Of a stretch of 64,000 nt of DNA, positions 53,349 to 62,330 are shown piece after piece. This DNA comes from Nocardia takedensis NBRC 100417 (lineage in GTDB: Bacteria > Actinomycetota > Actinomycetes > Mycobacteriales > Mycobacteriaceae). The notes under the pieces were generated by a model. That model was not told the DNA's origin. It did not search any database and saw only the letters and a program-made list of their open reading frames with translations. The stretch covers positions 1 through 64,000 of the forward strand of contig NZ_BAGG01000262.1 of NCBI RefSeq assembly GCF_000308695.1, given 5' to 3'. Position numbers and translations under genes: made by a program. Positions within the stretch are counted from its first letter, which is position 1; each line of letters starts with the position of its first letter.

Positions 53349-54307
53349 TCGACATCACGGCCGGATCCGCCAACGAACTGTTCGCACTCGCCTGCCACGC
53401 ACTGCTGAACACCGGAACCAAGGTCAGCCCGCGGTCGATGCCCACCATCGAAACGATGGGCGCGCACCTGCACCTGACCGACCCGCGGCGACGGCTGGTC
53501 GACCTGGCACCCACCCGGGTGATCAATCCGGCGTTCGCGGTCGCCGAGACGATGTGGATCCTGTCCGGCTCCGATGACCCATGGATCTTCGACTACAACC
53601 GAAACCTTCTGCGCTACACCGACGACGGTCGCCTGCAAGGAGCCTACGGTCCACGAATGCGCCGATGGGGCGGCCGCATCGATCAACTCGCTGGTGTCCG
53701 CGACATCCTGACCCGCGACCGGGACTCACGCCAGGCCGTGATCCAGCTCTACGACCCGGCCCGCGACACCCGTGGGCACCGGGACGTGCCGTGCACGTTG
53801 AACTACCGGTTCTTCGTCCGGGAGAACCGGCTCGACATGCACACCACGATGCGCAGCCAGGATCTGTGGCTGGGATTCCCCTACGACGTGTTCGCTGCCA
53901 CGACGCTGCACGAGCTGATGGCGGGATGGCTGGGCGTCGAGTTGGGGGACTACCACCATCACCTCGACTCGCTGCACCTCTACGACAGCCACCTCGCACT
54001 GGCACGGACCGTCGACCAGCACAGTTCGGCGTCGGCGGCGATGGAACCGATCCACGTCGAATGGGACCGATTCGACGCTGTCCTCGACGATGTCGTACGA
54101 GGCAGGCCCCCAAGCACCCACTGCCCGGTTTGGGAGGAGTTCTCGGCCGTCATGGACAGCTACGCCCGATGGAGAGCCGGAGACCGCCCCGGCGCGATCG
54201 CGCGCGCCGGCGTGGTGCCGAACGTTCTCGGCGCTGCCCTCGAGCGCTGGTACGAACGCCTCTCGTTCTCCGTCGAGGCGGACATGGCGATCGGAGTTCC
54301 ACAGTGA
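53345..54307 (+). CDS. Thymidylate-synthase-fold pyrimidine C5-modifying enzyme, probably for cytosine nucleotides
   Basis: 320 aa. Thymidylate-synthase core: SRQAVIQLYDP, nucleophile Cys150 in HRDVPCTLNYRFFV, HTTMRSQDLWLGFPYDVFAA and YHHHLDSLHLYDSHL. In thymidylate synthase the residue at 181 is Asn (PFNI), which selects uracil. Here it is Asp (PYDV), as in phage dCMP hydroxymethylases. This predicts CMP or dCMP as substrate, with hydroxymethylation or methylation at C5, like MilA of mildiomycin biosynthesis. It overlaps both neighbours, so it is part of the operon and not the housekeeping enzyme. Confidence 0.82.
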   Translation: MIDITAGSANELFALACHALLNTGTKVSPRSMPTIETMGAHLHLTDPRRRLVDLAPTRVINPAFAVAETMWILSGSDDPWIFDYNRNLLRYTDDGRLQGAYGPRMRRWGGRIDQLAGVRDILTRDRDSRQAVIQLYDPARDTRGHRDVPCTLNYRFFVRENRLDMHTTMRSQDLWLGFPYDVFAATTLHELMAGWLGVELGDYHHHLDSLHLYDSHLALARTVDQHSSASAAMEPIHVEWDRFDAVLDDVVRGRPPSTHCPVWEEFSAVMDSYARWRAGDRPGAIARAGVVPNVLGAALERWYERLSFSVEADMAIGVPQ

Positions 54308-56037
54308 TCGGCCGCACCCGCCCGGCCTGGCTCGACAGGCACGTGACACTGGGACTGTGCGCCTACACCCACGATTCGGCCGCGGGACTGATCGTGGACG
54401 GTGAACTCGTCGGATTCGTCGAGGAAGAGCGGCTGAGCGGGATCAAGCACACCCGCGACTACCCGCGACAGGCCGTGGACTGGCTGCTGGACAGCCAGCA
54501 GATGCAGCCCGGGGACGTCACCGACGTCTGCTACAACTTCCAACCGCAGCGCTACCTCGACAGCCTGCGCCAACTCCCCGAACAGCTACGGTCGCAACCG
54601 ACACGCGCCCGCGCCGCGGCACGCGCGGGCAGTTTCGTGCGGGTCGCCGCCCGCACCCGCTCCCGGCTCCATCGCCTCGGCGCGCGTTTTCCTCGAGCGC
54701 GGGTTCATGCGATCCGCCATCACCGCGCGCACGGGCTGTACGCGTTCGCCTCCTCCGGCTACGACGAGGCCGCGGTGCTGGTGGTGGACAGTCTCGGAGA
54801 GGTCGAGACCACCACGATCGGGCACGCGCGCCGCGATCCGGCTTCGTTGCGGATTATCGACTCGGTCGCGGACCCGGCGTCGCTGGGTTATGTGTACGGG
54901 GCGGTCACCGAGCACCTGGGCTGGCGGCGCGGGGACGAGGAAGGCACCGTCATGGCCTTGGCCGCGCTCGGCGACCCGGACCGCTTCGCCGAGGTCTTCG
55001 CTCAGGCGATACCGGTCACCGATGACGGATTCGCCGTCGACTCCGCCTGGTTCCCGCTACGCGTCCTGTCCAGCCGATCGCTCCGCATCGGTCTGAGGTT
55101 CGTCGCCGCGACGTGCCCGCCGCGAGCTGCGGGCGAGCCCATCGATCAGGCCCACCGCGACCTGGCCGCAGCACTGCAACAACGCACCGAGCAGGTCATG
55201 GTGGCCCTGGCCGTACGCGCCCGCGCGCTGACCGGCTCTCGTCTGCTGTGCCTGGGCGGTGGGGTAGCGGCCAACTGCGTGGCCGCGGCCAAGATCGTCG
55301 AGACCGGACTGTTCGACGAAGTCCACATACCTCCCGCACCAGGGGACTCCGGCACCGCGATCGGCGCCGCCGTCGAGACCGAGCTGGCTCGTACCGGCAC
55401 ACTGCCCACAGGGATCGGACAACGCTGCTACCTGGGCCCCGACTATCCCGCCCTGGAACTGCCGCTCACACCGCGACCTGGACTACGAGCGGAATCAGTC
55501 AAGGACCCGGCCCGGCTGGTCGCCGAACAGCTCGCCGCCGGGCGCGTCGTGGGGATCTTCCACGGCCGCGTCGAGGCAGGGCCGCGCGCGCTGGGCAATC
55601 GATCCATCCTCGCCTCACCCCTGCACCCCGAGGTCGTCGACCGGCTCAACGCGACCGTGAAGTACCGCGAACCGTTCAGACCGTTCGCGCCCGTCGTCCT
55701 GGCCGGCGAGGCCGAGAAGTACTTCACTCTCACCCAGCCGGCTCCGTTCATGTCGTTCGCCTCGGGGGTGACCGACCTGGCGCGAGCCGCGGTGGGGGCG
55801 ATCGTGCACGCCAACGACACCGCGCGCCTCCAGACCGTCGACGCACGAGCCAACCCGTTGTTGAGCGCGATCTTGACCGAATTCGCCTCGCTCACCGGGG
55901 TTCCGGTACTCATCAACACCTCCCTCAACGTCAAAGGCTCCCCGATCTGCGGAACACCGGAGATGGCGTTGGACTGTCTGCTCGGCAGTGGACTGGACGC
56001 GCTGATGATGCAGGGCTGGTGGGTGACAAAATGCTGA
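54304..56037 (+). CDS. O-carbamoyltransferase (NodU/CmcH/TobZ family)
   Basis: 577 aa, GTG start overlapping the previous stop. N-terminal YrdC/Kae1-like part: LGLCAYTHDSAAGLIVDGEL, FVEEERLSGIKHTRDYP, metal-binding IRHHRAHGLYAFAS (His139-His143) and VVDSLGEVET. Middle: RLLCLGGGVAANCVAAAKIV and PAPGDSGTAIGAAV. C-terminal carbamoyltransferase domain: GRVEAGPRALGNRSILASP, REPFRPFAPVVL and PVLINTSLNVKGSPI. It transfers carbamoyl from carbamoyl phosphate via an adenylate to a hydroxyl of a sugar or hydroxymethyl group. Confidence 0.92.
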   Translation: MIGRTRPAWLDRHVTLGLCAYTHDSAAGLIVDGELVGFVEEERLSGIKHTRDYPRQAVDWLLDSQQMQPGDVTDVCYNFQPQRYLDSLRQLPEQLRSQPTRARAAARAGSFVRVAARTRSRLHRLGARFPRARVHAIRHHRAHGLYAFASSGYDEAAVLVVDSLGEVETTTIGHARRDPASLRIIDSVADPASLGYVYGAVTEHLGWRRGDEEGTVMALAALGDPDRFAEVFAQAIPVTDDGFAVDSAWFPLRVLSSRSLRIGLRFVAATCPPRAAGEPIDQAHRDLAAALQQRTEQVMVALAVRARALTGSRLLCLGGGVAANCVAAAKIVETGLFDEVHIPPAPGDSGTAIGAAVETELARTGTLPTGIGQRCYLGPDYPALELPLTPRPGLRAESVKDPARLVAEQLAAGRVVGIFHGRVEAGPRALGNRSILASPLHPEVVDRLNATVKYREPFRPFAPVVLAGEAEKYFTLTQPAPFMSFASGVTDLARAAVGAIVHANDTARLQTVDARANPLLSAILTEFASLTGVPVLINTSLNVKGSPICGTPEMALDCLLGSGLDALMMQGWWVTKC

Positions 56038-57074
56038 TCGGCTACAGCTTCTGGGGCTTCCTCGGCCCCGGCATCACCGACACCCCCGACGGTGGACGCA
56101 GCCACCGCGCGACCCTCGTCGACGGTTTGCTGCGACGTGGACACGACGTGGTGTTCCTGCAAGTCGACCGCGACCGCCTCGAAGCCGGACACGACCTCAC
56201 CGATACCTACCGTTGGGACTCCGGTTTCCCGCAGATCGACGTGCTGTTCCTCGAATGGCGCTGGCCGATCTCCGGCCGCAACACCACCGACTGCGGCACC
56301 GCCGGGCACACCTGCGACCTGCACCGCCAAGCCGAGCTGCTCGCGCACTACACTGACCGCGGTGTCCGCACGATCGTCTGGGACAAAGACCGGCGGCTGC
56401 CTGCCGAGCACCCGCTGCGCACCGCGCGACACGTCGTGATCTGCGAAGCGGCGCTGTATCCGAGCCACGGCTCGACGCGACTGCTGTTCCCGGTCGATGA
56501 CAGCGTGCTCGACGCCGTCGATCCGACCGCTCTGGCCCGCGGCGATCGTGACCTGGACCTGGTCTACGTCGGTAACCAATACGATCGCGACGACGCCTTC
56601 AGCACCTATTTCCTGCCCGCCGCACGAGTTCATCCCCGCCATCTCGTCGCCGGAAAATGGACCGACACCACCGCCTGGCCGCGTGTCCGGTTCGTTGGCC
56701 GGGTCGGTTTCACCGAGGTCGAGCTCCTGCACCGTCGGGCGGTGAGCACCATCCTGTTGCTGCCCGAGCGCTACGCCGCCGTCGGCCAGATGACCCAGCG
56801 GATCATCGAAGCCGTCACGACCGGGTGCCTGCCCCTGACCCCTACCAACATTCGTGGGGCAGGAACGTTCGTTCCGAAACCACTGCTGATCAGCAGTGGA
56901 GAGGAGACCGCGGGCCGCGTCGCGGTGATGCGCGGGCTCTACGGACGTGCTCGGCACGTCGAATTGCTCGCCGACTGCGTCGCACGGCTCGAGCCGTTCA
57001 GACTGTCGCGACAACTCGACGTCCTGGACATGATCCTGGAATCGGACCGACACGCCTCGACGGTGACGGCATGA
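56031..57074 (+). CDS. Glycosyltransferase-like protein (GT-B type)
   Basis: 347 aa. It starts MLIGYSFWGFLGPGITDTPD with a Gly-rich first strand, then SHRATLVDGLLRRGHDVVFL, LDLVYVGNQYDRDDAF, VRFVGRVGFTEVELLHRRA and QMTQRIIEAVTTGCLPLTP, which is typical of the C-terminal nucleotide-sugar half of GT-B enzymes. It overlaps the carbamoyltransferase gene by 7 bp. A role linking a sugar acid to a pyrimidine base, as MilC/BlsD do, is attractive but not shown by sequence. Confidence 0.72.
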   Translation: MLIGYSFWGFLGPGITDTPDGGRSHRATLVDGLLRRGHDVVFLQVDRDRLEAGHDLTDTYRWDSGFPQIDVLFLEWRWPISGRNTTDCGTAGHTCDLHRQAELLAHYTDRGVRTIVWDKDRRLPAEHPLRTARHVVICEAALYPSHGSTRLLFPVDDSVLDAVDPTALARGDRDLDLVYVGNQYDRDDAFSTYFLPAARVHPRHLVAGKWTDTTAWPRVRFVGRVGFTEVELLHRRAVSTILLLPERYAAVGQMTQRIIEAVTTGCLPLTPTNIRGAGTFVPKPLLISSGEETAGRVAVMRGLYGRARHVELLADCVARLEPFRLSRQLDVLDMILESDRHASTVTA

Positions 57075-57643
57075 CGGACACGCCCACCGGCGACGGACCG
57101 AGGCCGATAGGGTCTGCGCGCATGGACAGGATCGCGATTCTCGGCTGCGGCGGCTCGGGCAAGACCTTCCTCGCCAATCAGCTCGCCGAACTGCTGACGC
57201 TACCGTTGACCCACCTCGATGCCGTCTACTACGACGCCGACTGGAACCCGCTGCCCACCGACGAGTTCGCCGCCCGCCAACGCGAACTCACCGCCGCCCC
57301 CCGGTGGCTGCTGGAAGGCAACTACGCCGCCACGCTGCCGATCCGCCTCGCGGCCGCCGACACCGTCATATTCCTCGACCTGCCTGCCACGACATGCCTG
57401 CTCGGCATCGCGCAGCGACGCTGGCGATACCGGGGCGGCCAGCACGAACGCGACGGCGTCTACGACCGGATCACCTTGGGATTCCTGCGCTACATCTGGA
57501 GCTACCGCAAAACCATGCGTCCGCGCGTCACCCAGCTGCTCATCGAACACGGCACCGGCACTCAACTGATCACCCTGACCAGCCGCCGCGCCACGGCGCG
57601 CTTCCTGCGAGCGCTGCGCGATCAACACACCACGCGACACTGA
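57071..57643 (+). CDS. P-loop kinase (adenylate-kinase-like / FlaR type)
   Basis: 190 aa. Walker A is ILGCGGSGKTFLANQLAE, followed by LTHLDAVYYDADWNPLP, WLLEGNYAATLPIRLAAADT, VIFLDLPATTCLLG and the lid-like RRWRYRGGQHERDG. This matches the small 'topology modulation'/FlaR-type kinases. The substrate is unknown; a nucleotide or pathway intermediate is likely. An ATG at 57122 would give a shorter protein starting at MDRIAILG. Confidence 0.8.
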   Translation: MTDTPTGDGPRPIGSARMDRIAILGCGGSGKTFLANQLAELLTLPLTHLDAVYYDADWNPLPTDEFAARQRELTAAPRWLLEGNYAATLPIRLAAADTVIFLDLPATTCLLGIAQRRWRYRGGQHERDGVYDRITLGFLRYIWSYRKTMRPRVTQLLIEHGTGTQLITLTSRRATARFLRALRDQHTTRH

Positions 57644-57667
57644 CACGCCAGTGGGGAGGCACCCCTC

Positions 57668-58492
57668 TTGTCCGAGCCCGCGAACCCGTTCACCGACCCG
57701 ACCCTCATCGCCGGAGACCTCTACGGCGCACCCATCCGACTGCAACAGCGAACACAAAGCCTGCACACCGCGAAGATCGCGGGCGCATCCGCTGCGGACA
57801 CCATCATCGAACTCGCCACCGCAACGACACGACGCCCCCAGGTCGTCTGCGATATCGGCTGTGGCCGCGGCACGACGACCCGCCGGCTGGCCACCGACCT
57901 GCGCCCACGCTTGCTGGTCGCCCTCGACCAGTCCGCAGCCCTGCTCGCCGTCACAGCGCAGCGGGTCCGCGCCGACGGGTACCCCGTGACACCGGTCCGC
58001 GCCGACTTCCACGCCTTGCCCTTTCCGGATTCGTCCCTCGATCTGGTCATAGCAGCGTTCTGCCTCTACCACTCGACACGACCTCACATCCCCATCGCCG
58101 AGATCGCACGTTGCCTACACCCGGACGGCCGCGCGATCTTGGTGACCAAATCGGCCGACAGCTACCACGAACTCGACGACCTGCTCGCCGAAACCGGGAT
58201 CGACCCGCACGCCACCACCCGGCCCGGCCTGTACGAGACCTTCCACAGCACCACCGCGGCACCGATCACCGCCCCGCTACTGCCGATCATCGACATCGTC
58301 GAACAACGCCATGAATTCCGGTTCGCTGGCCTCGCCCAGGTAGCCGAATATCTGGTCACCTCACCCAAATACGTCCTTCCCCCACCTCTGGCGACAACGG
58401 CCGCGCTCGCTGCCGCGCTCCGCCGGCGCGTACCCGACAACACGGTCCACACCAGCTCAACCCTGACATACGTGGTGGCCGGGCCGAGATGA
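57668..58492 (+). CDS. Class I SAM-dependent methyltransferase
   Basis: 274 aa with a TTG start preceded by GGGGAGG. SAM motif I is VVCDIGCGRGTTTRRLA, motif II LLVALDQSAALLAV, the acidic loop RADFHALPFPDSSLDLVIAA, then CLYHSTRPHIPIAEIARCLH and PDGRAILVTKS. The methyl acceptor is unknown. It overlaps the next gene by 4 bp. Confidence 0.85.
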   Translation: MSEPANPFTDPTLIAGDLYGAPIRLQQRTQSLHTAKIAGASAADTIIELATATTRRPQVVCDIGCGRGTTTRRLATDLRPRLLVALDQSAALLAVTAQRVRADGYPVTPVRADFHALPFPDSSLDLVIAAFCLYHSTRPHIPIAEIARCLHPDGRAILVTKSADSYHELDDLLAETGIDPHATTRPGLYETFHSTTAAPITAPLLPIIDIVEQRHEFRFAGLAQVAEYLVTSPKYVLPPPLATTAALAAALRRRVPDNTVHTSSTLTYVVAGPR

Positions 58493-59172
58493 AAGCGATC
58501 TACGTCAAGGATTATCCCGACCCCCGGCGCGCGACGGCGGCCGTCGCACACCACCGATGGCTGGCCGGCCTGGGCGCAGCTCGGCTGCCCGAACTCCTCG
58601 ATACCCGCACACATCAACTGGTCTTCGAGCACCTCGGAACCCGCTACCCCGGCCCGGGCGACCTGATCGGCCTCGCCGACACCCTCGGGCGCACACACGC
58701 CGCAGCCGCACGCGGCGACCTCGCCCGAGCCCGCCTGGACACACCACTGATCCTGAACACCCTCACCATCGCGGACTTCCACACCCCACGATCCGGACTG
58801 CTCACCCCCCGCGAAGCCAACATCGAGCCGCGACCTGTCGCGTTCTACAAAGACAGCAACATCCGCAACTTCGTGCTGACCGAGGACGGCCCCGCGCTGC
58901 TCGACTTCGACGACCTCACCCTCGCACCCTTCGGCTACGACCTGGCCAAACTCATCGTCAGCACCGCCATGACCTTCGGACGACTTCCGACCGAGGACAT
59001 CACCGCCGCGCTGGCCGCCTACAACACCGCGACCGGCGTGGAGCACACCATCGAGGCTCTACGCAGCCACTGTCGGACTCATCACCGTCTGACCGCGCGC
59101 TACATCCACCGCAACGGTTACCAACACAGTTGGGCCGACGTGGGCTGTCGGCCGGACTCCGAGAGCGACTGA
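58489..59172 (+). CDS. APH/protein-kinase-fold phosphotransferase 1 (short)
   Basis: 227 aa. The catalytic loop FYKDSNIRNFVL has Asp and Asn in the HxDxxxxN arrangement, with Lys in place of the first His, and the metal-binding loop is ALLDFDDLTLAPFGYDLAKL. The N-lobe is short, with a single possible Lys strand (MKAIYVKDYP). It resembles aminoglycoside-phosphotransferase-fold kinases. The substrate is unknown; self-resistance or an activation step is possible. Confidence 0.72.
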   Translation: MKAIYVKDYPDPRRATAAVAHHRWLAGLGAARLPELLDTRTHQLVFEHLGTRYPGPGDLIGLADTLGRTHAAAARGDLARARLDTPLILNTLTIADFHTPRSGLLTPREANIEPRPVAFYKDSNIRNFVLTEDGPALLDFDDLTLAPFGYDLAKLIVSTAMTFGRLPTEDITAALAAYNTATGVEHTIEALRSHCRTHHRLTARYIHRNGYQHSWADVGCRPDSESD

Positions 59173-59251
59173 TCCCGCAACCGGGATATCCGGCGGCGCC
59201 CGAAACCAGCCGCCCATCACTGTCGATATCGCCACGGGAGGCGATCACACC

Positions 59252-59905
59252 ATGACCATGATCAGCGAACTGCTCATCGCACGACACGGCGAAGCCGAAT
59301 GCAACATCCACGGAATAGTCGGCGGAGAACGCGGCTGCACCGGACTCACCGCCCGCGGACGATTCCAGAGCGAACTCCTCGCACGTCGACTACTCGCCGA
59401 GCACACCAACGAGCCGTTCGACGTCGTCTACACCACACCTCGAAGGCGCGTAGTCGAAACAGCACGAATCATCACCTCGGCACTCGAGGTCGAGCCCATC
59501 ATCGACCCCGAACTCCGCGGAATCGACCACGGTAGCGCCGACGGAACCAGCTGGCGGGCAGTCAAAGACAGCTTCGGCGGACCACCCCAATTCCATCCTC
59601 AGCGATCCTACGCCACCGGCGGAGAATCCTGGGAGCAGTACCTCCAGCGCGTGACCAACGCCCTGGACCGCATCCTCGCCGGCCACCCGGAACACCGAAT
59701 CCTCGTCCTGGCCCACGGCGAAACCATCGAAGCAGCCAACACACACCTGCTCGGCCTGCCCGCCGGCACCAGTCGACACCTCCGATTCACCACCACGCAC
59801 ACCGGCCTGACGCGATGGCAACACCACCTCAACCGACTCGGGCAGGCAACCTGGACGCTGGCCACACACAACGACACCACCCACCTCGCGCCGGTGACAC
59901 CGTGA
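59252..59905 (+). CDS. Histidine phosphatase (phosphoglycerate-mutase-like)
   Basis: 217 aa. It has the signature LLIARHGEAECN with the phospho-accepting His, VVYTTPRRRVVETARII with the second Arg, ELRGIDHGSADG and ILVLAHGETIEA with the second catalytic His. Removal of a phosphate from a small molecule is expected. It sits between two phosphotransferase genes, suggesting paired phosphorylation and dephosphorylation. Overlaps the next gene by 4 bp. Confidence 0.85.
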   Translation: MTMISELLIARHGEAECNIHGIVGGERGCTGLTARGRFQSELLARRLLAEHTNEPFDVVYTTPRRRVVETARIITSALEVEPIIDPELRGIDHGSADGTSWRAVKDSFGGPPQFHPQRSYATGGESWEQYLQRVTNALDRILAGHPEHRILVLAHGETIEAANTHLLGLPAGTSRHLRFTTTHTGLTRWQHHLNRLGQATWTLATHNDTTHLAPVTP

Positions 59906-60729
59906 ACGCCGACGACCGACAGTTTTCCGACCTGTGTGTCCGAAACATGTTGTACGACAGCTTTATTCAACACAGACGATTCGACGGTCGTAGAACCATC
60001 GTGGTGCGCGCGACGACGCAACACGGGGACTTCGTCGTCAAACGGCACCGCGACATCGCACGGCACCACACCGAAGTTCGCGCCTATCAACGATGGGCTC
60101 CCGCGATGAACGGTCGCGCACCAACTCTGGTGGCCCACATCCACGACCCTCCGACCATCGTCGTCACCGTGGCACCGGGAACCCCGCTGGCCCACCAAGC
60201 CCTCCGCCTCGACGAGCAATACCGCGCCTATCGGCAGGCCGGGGAATTGTTGAGCCGATGGCACAACGCGGCCGCGACCACCGAACCGGTCGCCATCACC
60301 GAATGGCTCGCCGAACGCGGAGAACAGTGGATCCACGCCGCCAGAGCGCTCCTGCCCGACAGCCACCTACGTCGCACCCGAGCTCACCTGCGGCGATTGG
60401 CCGCCCTCGGTCCCTTGCCCACTACGCCCTGTCACCTCGACTTCGCGCCGCACAACCTGCTCCACCACCCCGATCATGGGCTGCATCTCATCGACTTCGA
60501 GCACGCTCGCTTCGACCTTCCCGGCCGCGACCTCGTCCGCCTGCACGACCGCCACTGGCGCACGCGCCCGGACCTACGAGCCGCATTCCTCGACGCCTAC
60601 GGCCCTCTCACCGACACAGACCATCAGGTCATCGAACACACCACTGCCCTGGATCGGCTCACCCGCGCCGTCCGAGCCGCAGGCATCCCACCGCCAACAC
60701 TCCGCCGCCCGCTACCAGGAACGCCATGA
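59902..60729 (+). CDS. APH-fold phosphotransferase 2
   Basis: 275 aa, GTG start overlapping the phosphatase stop. Complete kinase features: TTQHGDFVVKRHRD (ATP Lys), VTVAPGTPLAHQ (hinge), catalytic PCHLDFAPHNLLHH (HxDxxxxN) and HLIDFEHARFDLPGRDLVRL (DxE/D metal loop). It resembles antibiotic or choline-type kinases. Paired with phosphotransferase 1 in the same operon; likely substrate a pathway intermediate or product. Confidence 0.82.
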   Translation: MNADDRQFSDLCVRNMLYDSFIQHRRFDGRRTIVVRATTQHGDFVVKRHRDIARHHTEVRAYQRWAPAMNGRAPTLVAHIHDPPTIVVTVAPGTPLAHQALRLDEQYRAYRQAGELLSRWHNAAATTEPVAITEWLAERGEQWIHAARALLPDSHLRRTRAHLRRLAALGPLPTTPCHLDFAPHNLLHHPDHGLHLIDFEHARFDLPGRDLVRLHDRHWRTRPDLRAAFLDAYGPLTDTDHQVIEHTTALDRLTRAVRAAGIPPPTLRRPLPGTP

Positions 60730-62072
60730 AACCCGAAACCGAAATCCTCGTCCTGGGAGCCGGATACGTCGGCCTCACCACCGCGGTCTGCCTCGCCTGG
60801 CTCGGTCACCGTGTCACCTGCTACGACCACGACCCCGACCTCATCGCCGACCTCACAGCCGGGGAATCCCCACTCGATGAACCCGACCTGGCCCGCATGC
60901 TTGGAGAATCCCTCGCGTCCTCGAAGCTGCACTTCACCGACCACCTCACCACAGTCCACAAAGCACGATTCACAATGATGTGCCTGCCCACCCCGCCACG
61001 CGAAGACGGCTCGGCAGACCTCACCGCCATCGACACCACCACCCGACAATTGCGGAACGAGTTCGCCGCCGACAGTATCCTGATCATCAGGTCCACCGTT
61101 CCCATCGGCACAAACCACCATGTCCGCCAACTACTCGACCGCGACGACGTGGCAGTCGTATCCAACCCGGAATTCCTCCGCGAAGGGCACGCGATCTACG
61201 ACTTCCTGCACCCCACTCGAATCGTTCTCGGCAGCGACGACCGCAATGCCGCCCAACAGGTCCAGGCATTGTTCGAATCCATCAAAACCGAAATCATCGC
61301 CACAACACCTACCACCGCCGAATTCGCGAAGTACTCCGCCAACGCCTACCTCGCCACACGACTGTCCTACGTCAATGCCCTTGCCCGACTCGCCGACTCA
61401 CTCAACGCCGACATCGACGACGCCACCCGGATACTCGGCGCCGACCCCCGCATCGGATCCGAGTACCTGAGTCCCGGGCCGGGCTGGGGCGGCCCGTGCC
61501 TGCCCAAGGACATACGAGCCCTGGCGGTGCAATCACGTCACGCGGGCGTAGAGTTCGCGCTCCTGGACGCGGCAATCGCCGACAACCTCAACCATCAGCA
61601 CTACATCGTCGACCGGATACGCAACCAACTCCACGGGCTGACCGACCGGCGAATCGGAGTCCTCGGGCTGACCTTCAAATCCGGAACATGCGATCGCCGA
61701 GAATCACCCGCGGAAACGATAGCGCGACTACTCGCCAGCGAAGGCGCGATCCTGCTCGCTCATGACCCAACAGTCACCCCCGACACCAGCCGCCCGAACT
61801 TCCCCCAGTCTGTCGAAACCCCCTACGACGCCGCACTCGGATCGGACGCGATACTGGTCCTGACCGAATGGAATCAATACAACTGGCTCGACTGGCACCG
61901 AATCGCTACGAACATGAACGGAAGGCTCATATTCGACGCGCGAGGGTACATCGATCGAACGGCGGTGCGGTCGGCCCGACTGTGCTACGTAGGTATCGGA
62001 CGCCCTAGTTCGGCCGGAGATCGAATGACAAATGGCGGTGACCTTGCTGGCTCGGAACAACATCAGCACTGA
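60726..62072 (+). CDS. UDP-glucose/GDP-mannose 6-dehydrogenase
   Basis: 448 aa, ATGA overlap with the previous gene. Rossmann start EILVLGAGYVGLTTAVCLAW (GxGxxG), CLPTPPREDGSADLT, RSTVPIGT, SNPEFLREGHAIYDF, catalytic Cys258 in GPGWGGPCLPKD and the C-terminal domain VLGLTFKSGTCDRRESP. It oxidises an NDP-hexose to the uronic acid, giving UDP-glucuronate if it is the glucose type. That supplies the epimerase and glycosyltransferase of the same operon. Last gene of the run. Confidence 0.92.
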   Translation: MKPETEILVLGAGYVGLTTAVCLAWLGHRVTCYDHDPDLIADLTAGESPLDEPDLARMLGESLASSKLHFTDHLTTVHKARFTMMCLPTPPREDGSADLTAIDTTTRQLRNEFAADSILIIRSTVPIGTNHHVRQLLDRDDVAVVSNPEFLREGHAIYDFLHPTRIVLGSDDRNAAQQVQALFESIKTEIIATTPTTAEFAKYSANAYLATRLSYVNALARLADSLNADIDDATRILGADPRIGSEYLSPGPGWGGPCLPKDIRALAVQSRHAGVEFALLDAAIADNLNHQHYIVDRIRNQLHGLTDRRIGVLGLTFKSGTCDRRESPAETIARLLASEGAILLAHDPTVTPDTSRPNFPQSVETPYDAALGSDAILVLTEWNQYNWLDWHRIATNMNGRLIFDARGYIDRTAVRSARLCYVGIGRPSSAGDRMTNGGDLAGSEQHQH

Positions 62073-62330
62073 CGGCCATCAACTCTCGCGCTCCGAGCTC
62101 GGCGCATTGCAAGTCCACCGTCGACGTATCCCGCCCCAAGTCCGATGACCAACCTATCAGTCAAGGGATCACGGGCCCGGTGCGACCGATCCGGCTCCGG
62201 CGCGCAGCGAGGACCTTCATACCGACGTCGAAACTTCGAGGATCCCGCTCTTGCGTGACCGGAGCTCTGCCGGTCCTGCTTGTCAGTACCCACCTCTCCT
62301 GTCGGCTCAGTTAGCTTCCGGGCGGCGCGC
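62073..62330. other. Convergent intergenic gap
   Basis: Between the 3' ends of the biosynthetic operon and of the minus-strand pair. I see no gene and no clear terminator hairpin with a T run. Confidence 0.4.

Noticed and set aside
53345..54307. Housekeeping thymidylate synthase (thyA)
   Set aside because: Asp replaces the uracil-selecting Asn, flanking motifs diverge from ThyA, and the gene overlaps biosynthetic genes on both sides.
53345..57643. Phage DNA-hypermodification cassette (hydroxymethylase, kinase, glycosyl- and carbamoyltransferase)
   Set aside because: Not excluded outright, but there are no phage structural, replication or polymerase genes nearby, and the UDP-glucose dehydrogenase, epimerase, methyltransferase and APH-fold kinases fit a small-molecule pathway better.
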